Shown here piece after piece: positions 19,931-30,100 of a DNA stretch of 34,955 nt (its first letter is position 1; each line of letters opens with the position of its first letter). Source of the stretch: Pseudomonadota bacterium (GTDB lineage: Bacteria; Pseudomonadota; Gammaproteobacteria; Burkholderiales; UBA11063). The stretch spans positions 1 to 34,955 of the forward strand of contig JAUPUP010000054.1 of the NCBI GenBank assembly GCA_030917485.1. The letters are read 5' to 3'. The notes beneath the pieces are model-generated. The model was not told the DNA's origin, searched no databases, and was given only the letters and a program-made list of their open reading frames with translations. The position numbers and the translations under genes were made by a program.

Positions 19931-21337
19931 GTGGATTATATGCTTAAATTCAATTTTAAACAGCGTAAAGATAAAGTTAAGTATATGAAGTATAGTTTAC
20001 GACATTGGTTACAACACTGGTTGCAACATTTCCTAAGGGTGTATGCCAATATTCGTATTCAACATAGCTTTAAACAGCGCATTATCTTTAATTTACATTT
20101 CTTCTTGCTGTGTGCGTTAGCAGGTATTGGCAGCGCTCTGTTTTCTATGGCTACCGACCAAGCTGTTATCTATTGTCAGAAATTTTTTCATTATTTTCAT
20201 TACTGGGTATTATTGTATATACCATTAATATTTATGTTAATCATGTTTTTATTTAAGCGTTACTTTCCATATGCTGGTGGTAGTGGTTTGCCACAAGGGT
20301 ATGCGCTGGATGTATTTGCAGCTCCAGAATTAATGCAGACCTACTCGATTAAAACTATGTTGGGTAAGATACTTTTAACCATAATGAGTATTTTGGGCGG
20401 TGCCTCATTGGGTAGGGAAGGTCCTACTATTCAAATTTGTGCCTCAATTTTTGCTTCCATGAAAAATATTTCTTTAGAGCGAAAAAAGTTTTTGATTAGG
20501 ATTGGCTCCGGCGTTGGAGTAGCTACCGCTTTTAATGCTCCATTGGGTGGAATTGTATTTGCTCTAGAAGAGTACATCCGGCATAGCAATTCCCAAATTA
20601 ATGTGTTTTTATTATCGGGGATAGGCATAGCTGGATACTTTATGGTTTTGGTATCGGGTGATTATTCCTACATGGGCAGTATAAATGTACATGCGCTTTA
20701 TTATTCCTGGCAGATTATTTTGATTGCAATTGCTTGCGGTATGTTATGTGGTTTGATTGGCGCCGTGTATATTTGGTTAATGGTGTTTGTAAGTGTGGGA
20801 AAAGATTCTCGTTTTTGTAATTGGCGCAAAAAGCACGTGGTAAAAAATGCTTGTATGTTTGGCGTTTTGGTTGCGGTTCTTGGGTTGTTAACTGACGGAA
20901 TATCATTTAGCAATGGCGCAGACGCTACCAGTGTATTTTTAAATACCAATACGGTTGCTCCATGGTATTATGGTTTATGTAAAGCGTTGGGTTCAATTTT
21001 TTCTGTAGCTGCTGGAGTGCCGGGCGGGTATTTTTCAACTGCTTTATCAATTGGGGCAGGTATTATGGATTTAGTGCATAAAGCATTGCCTATACTACCA
21101 TTACAGCAGTTTTATTTATTGGGGATGGTGGGGTTTTTGGCGGCTATTACTGGCGCGCCAATTACTGCGGTAGTAATGATAATGAGCATAGTCTCTGATA
21201 CCCAGCATTTTGCTTTGCCTTTGATTTTATCCTCATTAATATCCTCTAAAATATCGCGAATGTTTGGGGATAGTGTATATCATCAACAAGTTTTAATTTA
21301 TATTAGTAAGGATAGGTATAATGAAACTCGTGGCTAA
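19931..21337 (+). CDS. CLC-family chloride channel/antiporter
   Basis: 'GGSGLPQGYALDVF' (GSGIP region), 'GGASLGREGPTIQICASI' (GREGP) and 'AAGVPGGYFSTALSIGAGI'. The true start may be an internal ATG. Confidence 0.9.
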   Translation: MDYMLKFNFKQRKDKVKYMKYSLRHWLQHWLQHFLRVYANIRIQHSFKQRIIFNLHFFLLCALAGIGSALFSMATDQAVIYCQKFFHYFHYWVLLYIPLIFMLIMFLFKRYFPYAGGSGLPQGYALDVFAAPELMQTYSIKTMLGKILLTIMSILGGASLGREGPTIQICASIFASMKNISLERKKFLIRIGSGVGVATAFNAPLGGIVFALEEYIRHSNSQINVFLLSGIGIAGYFMVLVSGDYSYMGSINVHALYYSWQIILIAIACGMLCGLIGAVYIWLMVFVSVGKDSRFCNWRKKHVVKNACMFGVLVAVLGLLTDGISFSNGADATSVFLNTNTVAPWYYGLCKALGSIFSVAAGVPGGYFSTALSIGAGIMDLVHKALPILPLQQFYLLGMVGFLAAITGAPITAVVMIMSIVSDTQHFALPLILSSLISSKISRMFGDSVYHQQVLIYISKDRYNETRG

Positions 21338-21403
21338 ATGTAACTGGTATATAATTAGCTTGTGCCGAAAAAGCTTATGCTTTAAAAGGATTATGAAATA
21401 TTT

Positions 21404-22948
21404 ATGAAGCAGGTAAGTTTGCTGCGTTCCTTAGCTAATGTTAGTGGAATGACTTTAATTTCAAGAGTTATTGGGTTTTTACGTGATATGGTAATGGCAC
21501 GTTATTTTGGTGCTGGTTTTGCTACGGATGCTTTTTTTGTTGCTTTTAAATTGCCCAATTTATTACGTCGCGTATTTGCTGAAGGCGCTTTTTCCCAGGC
21601 ATTTGTTCCGGTTTTAGCCGAGTTTAAACATAATCGCACTGATATTGAGACTCATCATTTTGTAGCAAGTGTTGCCGGATTATTATCTTTGGTTTTAGTA
21701 ATATTTACCCTGATTGGTATTATATTTGCCGGCACTGTGATTGTAGTTACTGCAACCGGATTTACCAACGATCCACAAAAATTTGATCTTACTGTTACTT
21801 TGCTGAGGATTACTTTTCCGTATATTATATTTATTTCCTTAGCCTCTCTAATTGGCGGAGTATTAAATACCTGGGGTATGTTTTCCATTCCGGCATTTAC
21901 TCCAACTATTTTAAATGTAGTGTGGCTGTTTTTTGCTTTAGTGCTACGCCCGTATTTTCATCCGCAAATATTAGCAATTGCCTGGGCTGTGTTTGTTGGT
22001 GGATTATTACAGTTATTGTTTCAAGTGCCATATTTAAAAAAAATCGGTATGCCATTATTACCCCGATTAGATTTACGCAATAAGGCAGTGCTGCGGGTTT
22101 TACGTTTGATGGCGCCTGCAGTATTTGCTATGTCAATTTCGCAAATTAGTTTAGTAATAAATACTATTTTTGCTTCTTTTTTACCTAGCGGAAGTGTGTC
22201 ATGGATGTACTTTGCAGATCGGTTAATGGAATTTCCCACTGGGGTACTAGGTGCAGCCTTAGGTACAATACTGCTGCCAAGCTTATCTAGGCATGCTGGT
22301 ACTAAAAACGTTGAGGAATTTTCTAAAACCTTAGATTGGGGGGTGAGGTTGTGCTTATTATTGGCGCTGCCGGCAACGGTTGGTTTGGCTCTGATTGCTA
22401 AGCCATTAATTATGACCCTATTAATGTATGGTAAATTTAATGCGGTTGATGTAGTAATGACGCAGATGGCATTGACTGCCTATGCCGTAGGCTTACTTGG
22501 GCTTATTCTAGTTAAAGTATTTGGGCCTGGTTTTTATGCTAATCAGAATATTAAAACTCCGGTTAAAATTGCTATTTTAGTTTTAGTCTGCACTCAGTTA
22601 ATGAACCTTATATTTGTTGGTCCATTTAAACATGCCGGGCTTGCCCTGTCTATTAGTTTAGGAGCGTGTTTAAATGCTGGATGCTTATGTTATTTTTTAA
22701 TTAAGCGTGGCATTTATATACCACAAAGCGATTGGTCAGGATTTATTACCCGCTTAATTACTGCAGTCACAATTATGGCTGCAGCGATTATGTTAAGTCT
22801 TCATTTGTTGCCGCTAAATTTTAGCGGATTTGCCTATATACGAGTATTATCACTTTGTACAGTACTTTTTATTGCAATTACTGTCTATTTTACGTGCCTG
22901 ATTTTATTGGGGTTTAGATTACATCATTTTAATCAAATTAACCATTAA
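21404..22948 (+). CDS. murJ: Lipid II flippase MurJ (MviN)
   Basis: 'TLISRVIGFLRDMVMARYFGAGFATDAFFVAFKLPNLLRRVFAEGAFSQAFVPVLAEF'. Confidence 0.97.
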   Translation: MKQVSLLRSLANVSGMTLISRVIGFLRDMVMARYFGAGFATDAFFVAFKLPNLLRRVFAEGAFSQAFVPVLAEFKHNRTDIETHHFVASVAGLLSLVLVIFTLIGIIFAGTVIVVTATGFTNDPQKFDLTVTLLRITFPYIIFISLASLIGGVLNTWGMFSIPAFTPTILNVVWLFFALVLRPYFHPQILAIAWAVFVGGLLQLLFQVPYLKKIGMPLLPRLDLRNKAVLRVLRLMAPAVFAMSISQISLVINTIFASFLPSGSVSWMYFADRLMEFPTGVLGAALGTILLPSLSRHAGTKNVEEFSKTLDWGVRLCLLLALPATVGLALIAKPLIMTLLMYGKFNAVDVVMTQMALTAYAVGLLGLILVKVFGPGFYANQNIKTPVKIAILVLVCTQLMNLIFVGPFKHAGLALSISLGACLNAGCLCYFLIKRGIYIPQSDWSGFITRLITAVTIMAAAIMLSLHLLPLNFSGFAYIRVLSLCTVLFIAITVYFTCLILLGFRLHHFNQINH

Positions 22949-23044
22949 TCATTGATGGCTTTCTAAGTTTTTCTCGGCTAGCTTTAGCTTCAGATCGGTA
23001 CTTTATTTTCTAGATTTATTTATCCACTAATATAAAACTAGTCC

Positions 23045-23074
23045 TTGAAAATGAACTCTAAAAACTGTTATAAT
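23045..23074 (+). promoter_or_regulatory. Strong sigma70-like promoter (extended -10) in front of the NRPS locus
   Basis: TTGAAA (23045-23050), 18-bp spacer, TATAAT (23069-23074) with an upstream TGT (extended -10). The predicted leader to the 23176 ATG is about 95 nt. Confidence 0.7.
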
Positions 23075-23175
23075 AACTTTTGAGGTGGTTTAACAAATTC
23101 ATTAAGTACAATATAAGATAACAGTCTATCTCTTTTTAATAAAATACTGTATATAAATTATAGTGGGGGGCTTAG

Positions 23176-24102
23176 ATGGATACTTACCAAAATAAATGGG
23201 ACACTCGTAGTTCAATTAGAACCAGTCCTCATAAGTTGATTGATTTTAACCTACACGGTTATTTTTTTCCTCCAGATAAACAGCCCTTGTTATTTTGTCC
23301 TGAAATACAAGCATTGGGTGAAGACACCAAAGGTATAGTATTACTGCAGTCTTTTTATAAGTATCTAGAAGATATTGTTAATCTTGAATCTAAATCAATT
23401 ATTTCTGCGTGTAACTTAATTATTTCTGCGGAACTATCTGTAAAATATGACTCAAATATTAGATTAAATGCATACACAGTAATAATTGATGAATATTATC
23501 ATATCTATATGGCAAAAGATATCATTTATCAACTTGAACAAAAGTTTCCGGAAATACCTCGCTTAAAATATCCAGTTTCAGACGCATATAATGCGATACA
23601 AATTATAAAAAAACAACTACAACCATTATACCATAATGTATTTGAAATTATAGCAGTGTGCATTTTTGAGACTACTTTAATTAGAGAACTGGTAAGCTTT
23701 TTTAATAGTACAGAAGTTCATCCATCTGTAAGATATTACGTTAATGATCATATGAATGATGAATCTAAGCATTATTACTATTTTTATAATGTATTATCAA
23801 TTACCTGGAATACACTTACTCCCCAATATAGAGATGCCATAGGCAAATATTTAGGGGATTTTATAATTCATTATCTAAATGTTATATCGGATAAGCAATT
23901 TAATCAGGCTCTGGCATGCCAGATTTTGGTAGATGAAAATTATGCCCAGGCATTGGTAGAGCGATTATATAATGGATTTAAAATATCTTCTGAGCTTCCG
24001 ATAGTTAATAATGTGTTAAAGGTATTTGAGAAAGTCGGCTTATTTCAAAATAATAGCGTTAGGGAAGGGTTTCAGAAATATAATTTGTTAAAATCTATGT
24101 GA
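23176..24102 (+). CDS. AurF-like diiron oxygenase (ferritin-like; p-aminobenzoate N-oxygenase family)
   Basis: Metal-ligand-type motifs in order: 'IIDEYYHIYMA' (ExxH), 'CIFETTLIRE' and 'HMNDESKHYYYF' (DExxH), in a 308-aa helical protein in a biosynthetic context. Confidence 0.7.
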   Translation: MDTYQNKWDTRSSIRTSPHKLIDFNLHGYFFPPDKQPLLFCPEIQALGEDTKGIVLLQSFYKYLEDIVNLESKSIISACNLIISAELSVKYDSNIRLNAYTVIIDEYYHIYMAKDIIYQLEQKFPEIPRLKYPVSDAYNAIQIIKKQLQPLYHNVFEIIAVCIFETTLIRELVSFFNSTEVHPSVRYYVNDHMNDESKHYYYFYNVLSITWNTLTPQYRDAIGKYLGDFIIHYLNVISDKQFNQALACQILVDENYAQALVERLYNGFKISSELPIVNNVLKVFEKVGLFQNNSVREGFQKYNLLKSM

Positions 24103-24119
24103 TTTGAGGGAGAATTGTC

Positions 24120-24887
24120 GTGAACTTACCACATTACCCAAATAGCTTTGGTGGCTCAATGCTACATGATGAAATGAATCTAAAATACTCTGAAATAGAA
24201 GATAAAACATGGAGCATGCTTTATGACTGTCAACTGACATATGTAGAGAAGTATGCAACTCAAGTTTATCTGGATAGTTTAATAAAATTGAGATTACCTC
24301 AAGATCATATCCCCACCCTTGCTGAAGTTTCGAAGCGGTTGATTGATAAGACCGGATGGACAATTGTACCAGCCACCAGTCTTGTATACCTCAAAGATTT
24401 TTTTGAATTGTTAGCGGATAAGCATTTTCCTGCCGCTACTTTTATTCGTAGCCCTAACGAATTTAATTTTTCAGTATATCCTGACATTTTTCATGAACTT
24501 TTTGGTCATGCTCCACTATTGATTAATCCAGATTATGCTGCATTTCTACAACGAGTTGGTATCTATGGTTGCACTTTAAATGCTGAACAGCAGAAAATGT
24601 TGGGAAGATTATTTTGGTTCACTATTGAAGTAGGAATGATTAGAGAAAATAACAATATTAAAATCTATGGGGCAGCCATATTATCTTCTAAAGCAGAATG
24701 CAATTATCTTTTGAATTCAATGTCAGAACTTGAGTGCGAATTTAATTTAAATGAATTACTTCGCACTTTGTATGAATATAGAGAAATACAAAAAAAATAT
24801 TTTATAATTCCTAGTTTTAATCAATTATATAGTTTAATCAATAGTCAAGAATTAACTGAAGCTTTTAACCGTGCGATAAATTGTTAA
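24120..24887 (+). CDS. Aromatic amino acid hydroxylase (phenylalanine-hydroxylase family); GTG start
   Basis: 'YPDIFHELFGHAPLLINPDYA' (HExxGH-type Fe ligands) and 'RLFWFTIEVGMIRENNNIKIYGAAILSSKAE' as in bacterial PhhA. GAGGGAG ribosome-binding site upstream of the GTG. Confidence 0.9.
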   Translation: MNLPHYPNSFGGSMLHDEMNLKYSEIEDKTWSMLYDCQLTYVEKYATQVYLDSLIKLRLPQDHIPTLAEVSKRLIDKTGWTIVPATSLVYLKDFFELLADKHFPAATFIRSPNEFNFSVYPDIFHELFGHAPLLINPDYAAFLQRVGIYGCTLNAEQQKMLGRLFWFTIEVGMIRENNNIKIYGAAILSSKAECNYLLNSMSELECEFNLNELLRTLYEYREIQKKYFIIPSFNQLYSLINSQELTEAFNRAINC

Positions 24888-25001
24888 TGAAAAACGGAGC
24901 GGTATTACTTTAGATTGTATAAAAGATTTTTTATAGATAAAATAATATTTTGAACCCAAATTTATTGTTATAGGTGTCTGCTTGTAAAAAAGGGAGTACT
25001 C

Positions 25002-25961
25002 TTGAATAATTTAGATTTTATTATGGCCAAAAACGGCTTAGGCAAATTAGCTTGCATTACTGCGACATCTAACCGGAATATTGACGATTTTATACAGCAG
25101 AACAATTCTGAAATTAATTGCATCTTGTTAAAATACGGTGGTTTGCTTTTGCGGGGATTTAATATTCATGCGATATCTGAATTTAATCGTCTTGCAACCG
25201 CTATATGTCCTATCTTGTTTGATTATTTAAACCGTTCTACACCTAGAACTCGTTTAGGTGGAAAAATCTACACTGCTACCGAATATCATCAAGACAGACA
25301 CATTCTTTTTCATAACGAAAATTCATATACTTCGGTATGGCCAGACAAAATTTTGTTTTTCTGTGTCATACCAGCTCAGGAAGGAGGGGAAACTCCAGTA
25401 GCGGATAGTAGACAGGTTTATAACCTGCTACCGCAAGAAATAATTAATGAGTTTACTACAAAAAAAATATTATATACCAGAAATTTTATACCAGGGATTG
25501 ATTTAAGCTGGCAAGAAGTTTTTCAGACCAAAAATAAACGAGATGTAGAACAATATTGTGATGAAAATAAAATTGAATACATTTGGCAGGAAGACAATCT
25601 GCATGGTATAGAGCTTGTAACGAAACAAATTTGCCAATCTACACTTAAACATCCGCAAACTGGTGAGTATGTATGGTTTAACCAGGCTCACCTTTTTGAT
25701 ATTTCAGCTTTAGAAAGTAATCAACAGGAAGTATTAATAAAGTCTTTGGGCAATAAAGCATTACCAAGAAATAGTTGTTTTGGTGATGGTAGCATGATTA
25801 ATCCTGAGTACCTGAATTTGATTCGCCACGCATATGAACGAGAAAAAATTGAATTTAAATGGCATAAAAGTGATGTTATGATTTTGGATAATCGTTTAAT
25901 GGCTCATGCTAGAAATCCTTTTAAAGGTGAGCGCAAAATTGCTGTGGCAATGGGTAGATAA
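25002..25961 (+). CDS. TauD/TfdA-superfamily Fe(II)/2-oxoglutarate dioxygenase (SyrP/clavaminate-synthase-like); TTG start
   Basis: 'GGLLLRGFNI', 'YHQDRHILFHNENSYTSVWPDKILFFCVIPAQEGGETPVADSR' (HxE) and distal 'LDNRLMAHARNPFKGERKIAVAM' (His, Arg). Confidence 0.85.
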   Translation: MNNLDFIMAKNGLGKLACITATSNRNIDDFIQQNNSEINCILLKYGGLLLRGFNIHAISEFNRLATAICPILFDYLNRSTPRTRLGGKIYTATEYHQDRHILFHNENSYTSVWPDKILFFCVIPAQEGGETPVADSRQVYNLLPQEIINEFTTKKILYTRNFIPGIDLSWQEVFQTKNKRDVEQYCDENKIEYIWQEDNLHGIELVTKQICQSTLKHPQTGEYVWFNQAHLFDISALESNQQEVLIKSLGNKALPRNSCFGDGSMINPEYLNLIRHAYEREKIEFKWHKSDVMILDNRLMAHARNPFKGERKIAVAMGR

Positions 25962-26034
25962 GATAGTTTATATATAATGCATGTCCGGATGTTAAAGTCG
26001 AAGATTATATTAACCGTATATATGGAGATGGTTA

Positions 26035-27190
26035 ATGAGAGTTTTAAATTTTTTAATTACCACGAAATATAATATTTTACTACATGCAATAGTTGATTAT
26101 CTAATTGACCGTGGTCATTTTGTTACCGTAATAGATTCAGAGTGGTTAACCAAGAATATTACACTTAATTTTAAATTGATGCATTTAGAAGATATAGTTC
26201 TTTGTGAGTTTGATTATGTAATTGATACTGAACATTTAACTCAACAAAATTATATTCCCACAATAGATTTTAGCTTTGAAAAAATTGGTAAGCATATAGT
26301 CATAGAAGTTCTAATGTTTAAACAGAATAGAATATATACACTATCTACACGTAATATTGTACAAGATGTTTTAAGCAAAGAAAATATTGACGATTTGTGC
26401 TTTGAGTTTAAGGAGTGCTTTATTGATGCAATAATAAATTTAATGAGAAATGAATATATTTTAGAACGTCATTTAAAAAATACTAATAATAAGTTGAATA
26501 CTAGCTTTAAGGAGCTTTTAATTCTTATAGAAGAGTTTGATGAGCTACAAAAATATTATCAGAGCTGTAACCAAAATACCGAAAACATTTTTAAGATAAT
26601 TAGTACCCCTGATCTTGCTACATGCGGCAACTATAGTTCTTTTGTTAGTGCAAGTTTTAAATTTAATACTGAACAGTTAGTAACTGTTCAGTTAGAATTT
26701 TTAGTAATCTATTTACAAATGCTCCTAAATGGACGTAAGGATGGTCTATATTCATATGATTTTTATAAAAATGATAGGCTAATTACGAAAATTATAGCTG
26801 CAGCAATCACTGATACCTATAAAACCCTGAATATTCAAATTAATCATTCGCGGTATAATTTGATGAGCAGCGCTTTTTATTCTATATATTCTGGTAATCA
26901 AAGAAAAGCACAGGTGCTCTTAGTTGAAGATGAAAATTTTAATATGCCAGAGTTTGCCTATGGTTTAATTTTACATTACAATCTAAAATCTAAACAACTG
27001 TCTATTTATTATTCTTCATCACTCTATTTTTTTGATCAGTCTAACTTAATACTAGAGTACTTTAGTCAAAAGTTTAATTTATGGATACAGAATAAATTAA
27101 CTCTTAAAGATATATTATATACAGACTTATCTTTATATTCCAGAGAGTTATATTGCAATAATAATACATGCAAACAATATTCTGAATATA
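26035..27190 (+). other. NRPS N-terminal region: unassigned, possibly a degenerate formyltransferase-like plus partial condensation-like segment
   Basis: About 385 aa before A1. The N-terminus (ILLHAIVDYLIDRGHFVTVIDSE...FDYVIDTEHL) has a Rossmann-like rhythm. The end (YGLILHYNLKSKQLSIYYSSSLYFFDQSNLILEYFSQKFNLWI) resembles a C-domain C-terminal tail. No HHxxxDG found. Confidence 0.4.
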
Positions 27191-30100
27191 AAACTATTGA
27201 TAAACTATTTGAAGAGCAAGTTGAACGCACGCCAAATAACATAGCCTTAGTTTGTCATGGAGTGGAAATAACTTATGCTGAATTAAATGTTAGAGCAAAT
27301 AAGTTAAGCCATTATTTAAGCAGTAATTACGCTATTAGAGGTGATAATTTAGTCGGATTATGTATTGGTCGTGATCAATACATGGTGATTGGAATTTTGG
27401 GAATACTTAAGGCTGGGGGTGCTTATGTACCAATTGATCCAGATTATCCTAAGCAACGTATTAGTTATATCTTAAAAGATACTCAATTAAAATTAATTAT
27501 AACCGATTTACAGCATAGGGAACTGTTAAGGCAAATATTAGTCACACAGAACGAGTCTGATTTATGTAAGAGAATTCTTAGGAAAGAATTATACAGCCTA
27601 CCCCACATTTTATGTATAGATGAGCCAGAGCAGCAAGAAATTTTAGATAAGTGTTCGCCAAACAATCAGATTCAAAGCATTAAAAGCTCGAGCCTGGCCT
27701 ATTTAATTTACACTAGTGGTACCACCGGCAACCCCAAAGGCGTTATGGTGGAACATAAAAGTATAGTAAATATGGTTGAGGCAAAATCTTTTGCCTGTAA
27801 CATTAAACAGCTTAGTAAAGATAACAATATGCCTTTATCAGGTATTTTTTATGCTAATTTTGTGTTTGACGCTCATGTATGGCAGATGTTTGCAATTATA
27901 TTAAACGGACATATCCTTCATATTCTTTCTGGGCAAGTGAGAAAAGACATCTTGTTACTTAGGCAGTATGTTGAGGAGCAGCAAATTTATATTGGAGATA
28001 TACCTCCAGCATTACTAGATATAGATACTTTTGTACCCTTAAAAGTTTTAGTAATTGGTGGGGATAAAATTAAGCAAAAAATATTAGATAAGTATTGCGA
28101 AAATAAAGTTAAGGTTATTAATTGTTATGGTCCTACAGAATGTACCGTTTGCAGCAGTTTGCATCATTATCGTGGTATAAATGATTTATGTTCAAATATT
28201 GGTAAGCCAATTCAAAATGTGCAGATGTATGTCTTGGATCATCATTTGTTACCTGTACCTATTGGAGTAATAGGAGAGTTGTTTATTGGTGGGGTTGGAT
28301 TAGCTAGAGGTTATTTTAATGATTTGGAGTTAACTAAAGAGAGGTTTATACCGAATCCATTTCAAACAGACGAAGAAAAAGAAAATGGAAAAAATACTAC
28401 ATTATATAGAACTGGTGACTTAGTACGCTATTTACCTGATGCAAATATTGAATATATATCAAGAAATGACTCTCAGGTTAAAATAAGAGGGATGAGGATT
28501 GAATTAGGAGAAATAGAGAATAAACTTGTAGCATATCCCGGAGTAAAACAAGCTGTGGTTGTGGTTAAAGAAGATGGAGTTGAAGGTGGAGGTAGTCAAC
28601 AAAACACTCATAATAAAATTTTGATTGGTTATTATGTCGCAGATACTAAATTAGATGAAGAGTCGGTATTAAAATCCTTAGGCGAGTGGCTGCCAGATCA
28701 TATGGTTCCAGTTGCATTGGTATATCTTAAGCAATTACCTTTGACTACTAGTGGTAAATTTGATATTCGGGCTTTACCTATGCCTAGATTGTCTAAGCCG
28801 ATTGGTTATATTGCCCCTCATACTAATTTAGAGACACTTTTGGTTGAGTTTTTTGCTCATGCTTTACAATTAGAAACTGAAATAATTGGTATTAGTGATA
28901 GTTTTTTTAAATTGGGAGGCAACAGTATCAGTGCTATCAAGCTTATTCATGAAATTAATCGTAAATTGAACCGACAAATTGAGATAGGGGTATTGTATCA
29001 ATGTCCTACCGTAAAAGAGTTAAGTAATTTATTTTGTGTGGCTTCAGTAGGTGACTTTATTTATAAAGATTATCAGATTAAGGAAAATGATTTGAATAAT
29101 CTGTTTGAACCGTTTCGTTTGTCAAATGTTCAGCAGGCATATTTAATTGGGCGGGAAGCTAGCCAGGTATTAGGTGGAGTATCAACCCATATTTATTTTG
29201 AGGTTATGTATAAACAAATAGATAAAAATCGCCTTCAAGTCGCGGTTAATCTTTTGATAAAAAGGCATATAGTATTAAAAAGTAGATTTAGTGATGAATT
29301 ATTACAAGCAATTGATCAAAAGGATGTATATTATAAGATTGATATTTATAACTGTAATACTCAACAAGATGTTATGAGTATAAGAGATTTAATGTCTCAT
29401 GAGGTAATTCCTGTTACAAGAATTCCCTTGTTTAATATTGCTATTTCATATGTTGTTGCTATTGAGCAATATATTGTTCATTTTAGTTTTGATGCTTTAT
29501 TACTTGATGCGGTTAGTATTCGCATATTTCTTAAAGAGCTGTGCTTATATTATCAAAATCCGAATGAGCAACTTCCAGATTTGATAATAAATTTTAGAGA
29601 TTATCGTAAGCAATATGAGAGAATTATCCAGACCAACCTTTATCTACAGGCACAAGCGTATTGGTTAGAAAAACTAGATAATTATAATTTCGAGATGGGG
29701 CTTCCGCTTTTAATTGAGTCTGCGCTAGTTAATCAGCCAAAATTTAGGCAAATTTCTAAATTAATTGATAAACCAATATGGAATAAGATAAAACTTAAAG
29801 CTCAACATTATCAAGTGAGTTTAACTACGATAGTCTTAATGGCTTATGGATGTGTTTTTACATATTGGAGTAATCAAAAAAATATTTGTATTAATTTAAC
29901 ATTGTTTAATCGTCTGCCTTTACATGAGCAAATTAACGATATTATGGGTGATTTTACTTTATTAGAGTTATTTAACTTTGTGGATGAGCGGGACATTAGC
30001 GTACTGGAACATCTTAAGATAATTCATTTTCAATTATGGAATGATATAGAAAATTGTTTATTTGATGGGGTAGAACTATTGCGTCTAATAAGACAAAAAA

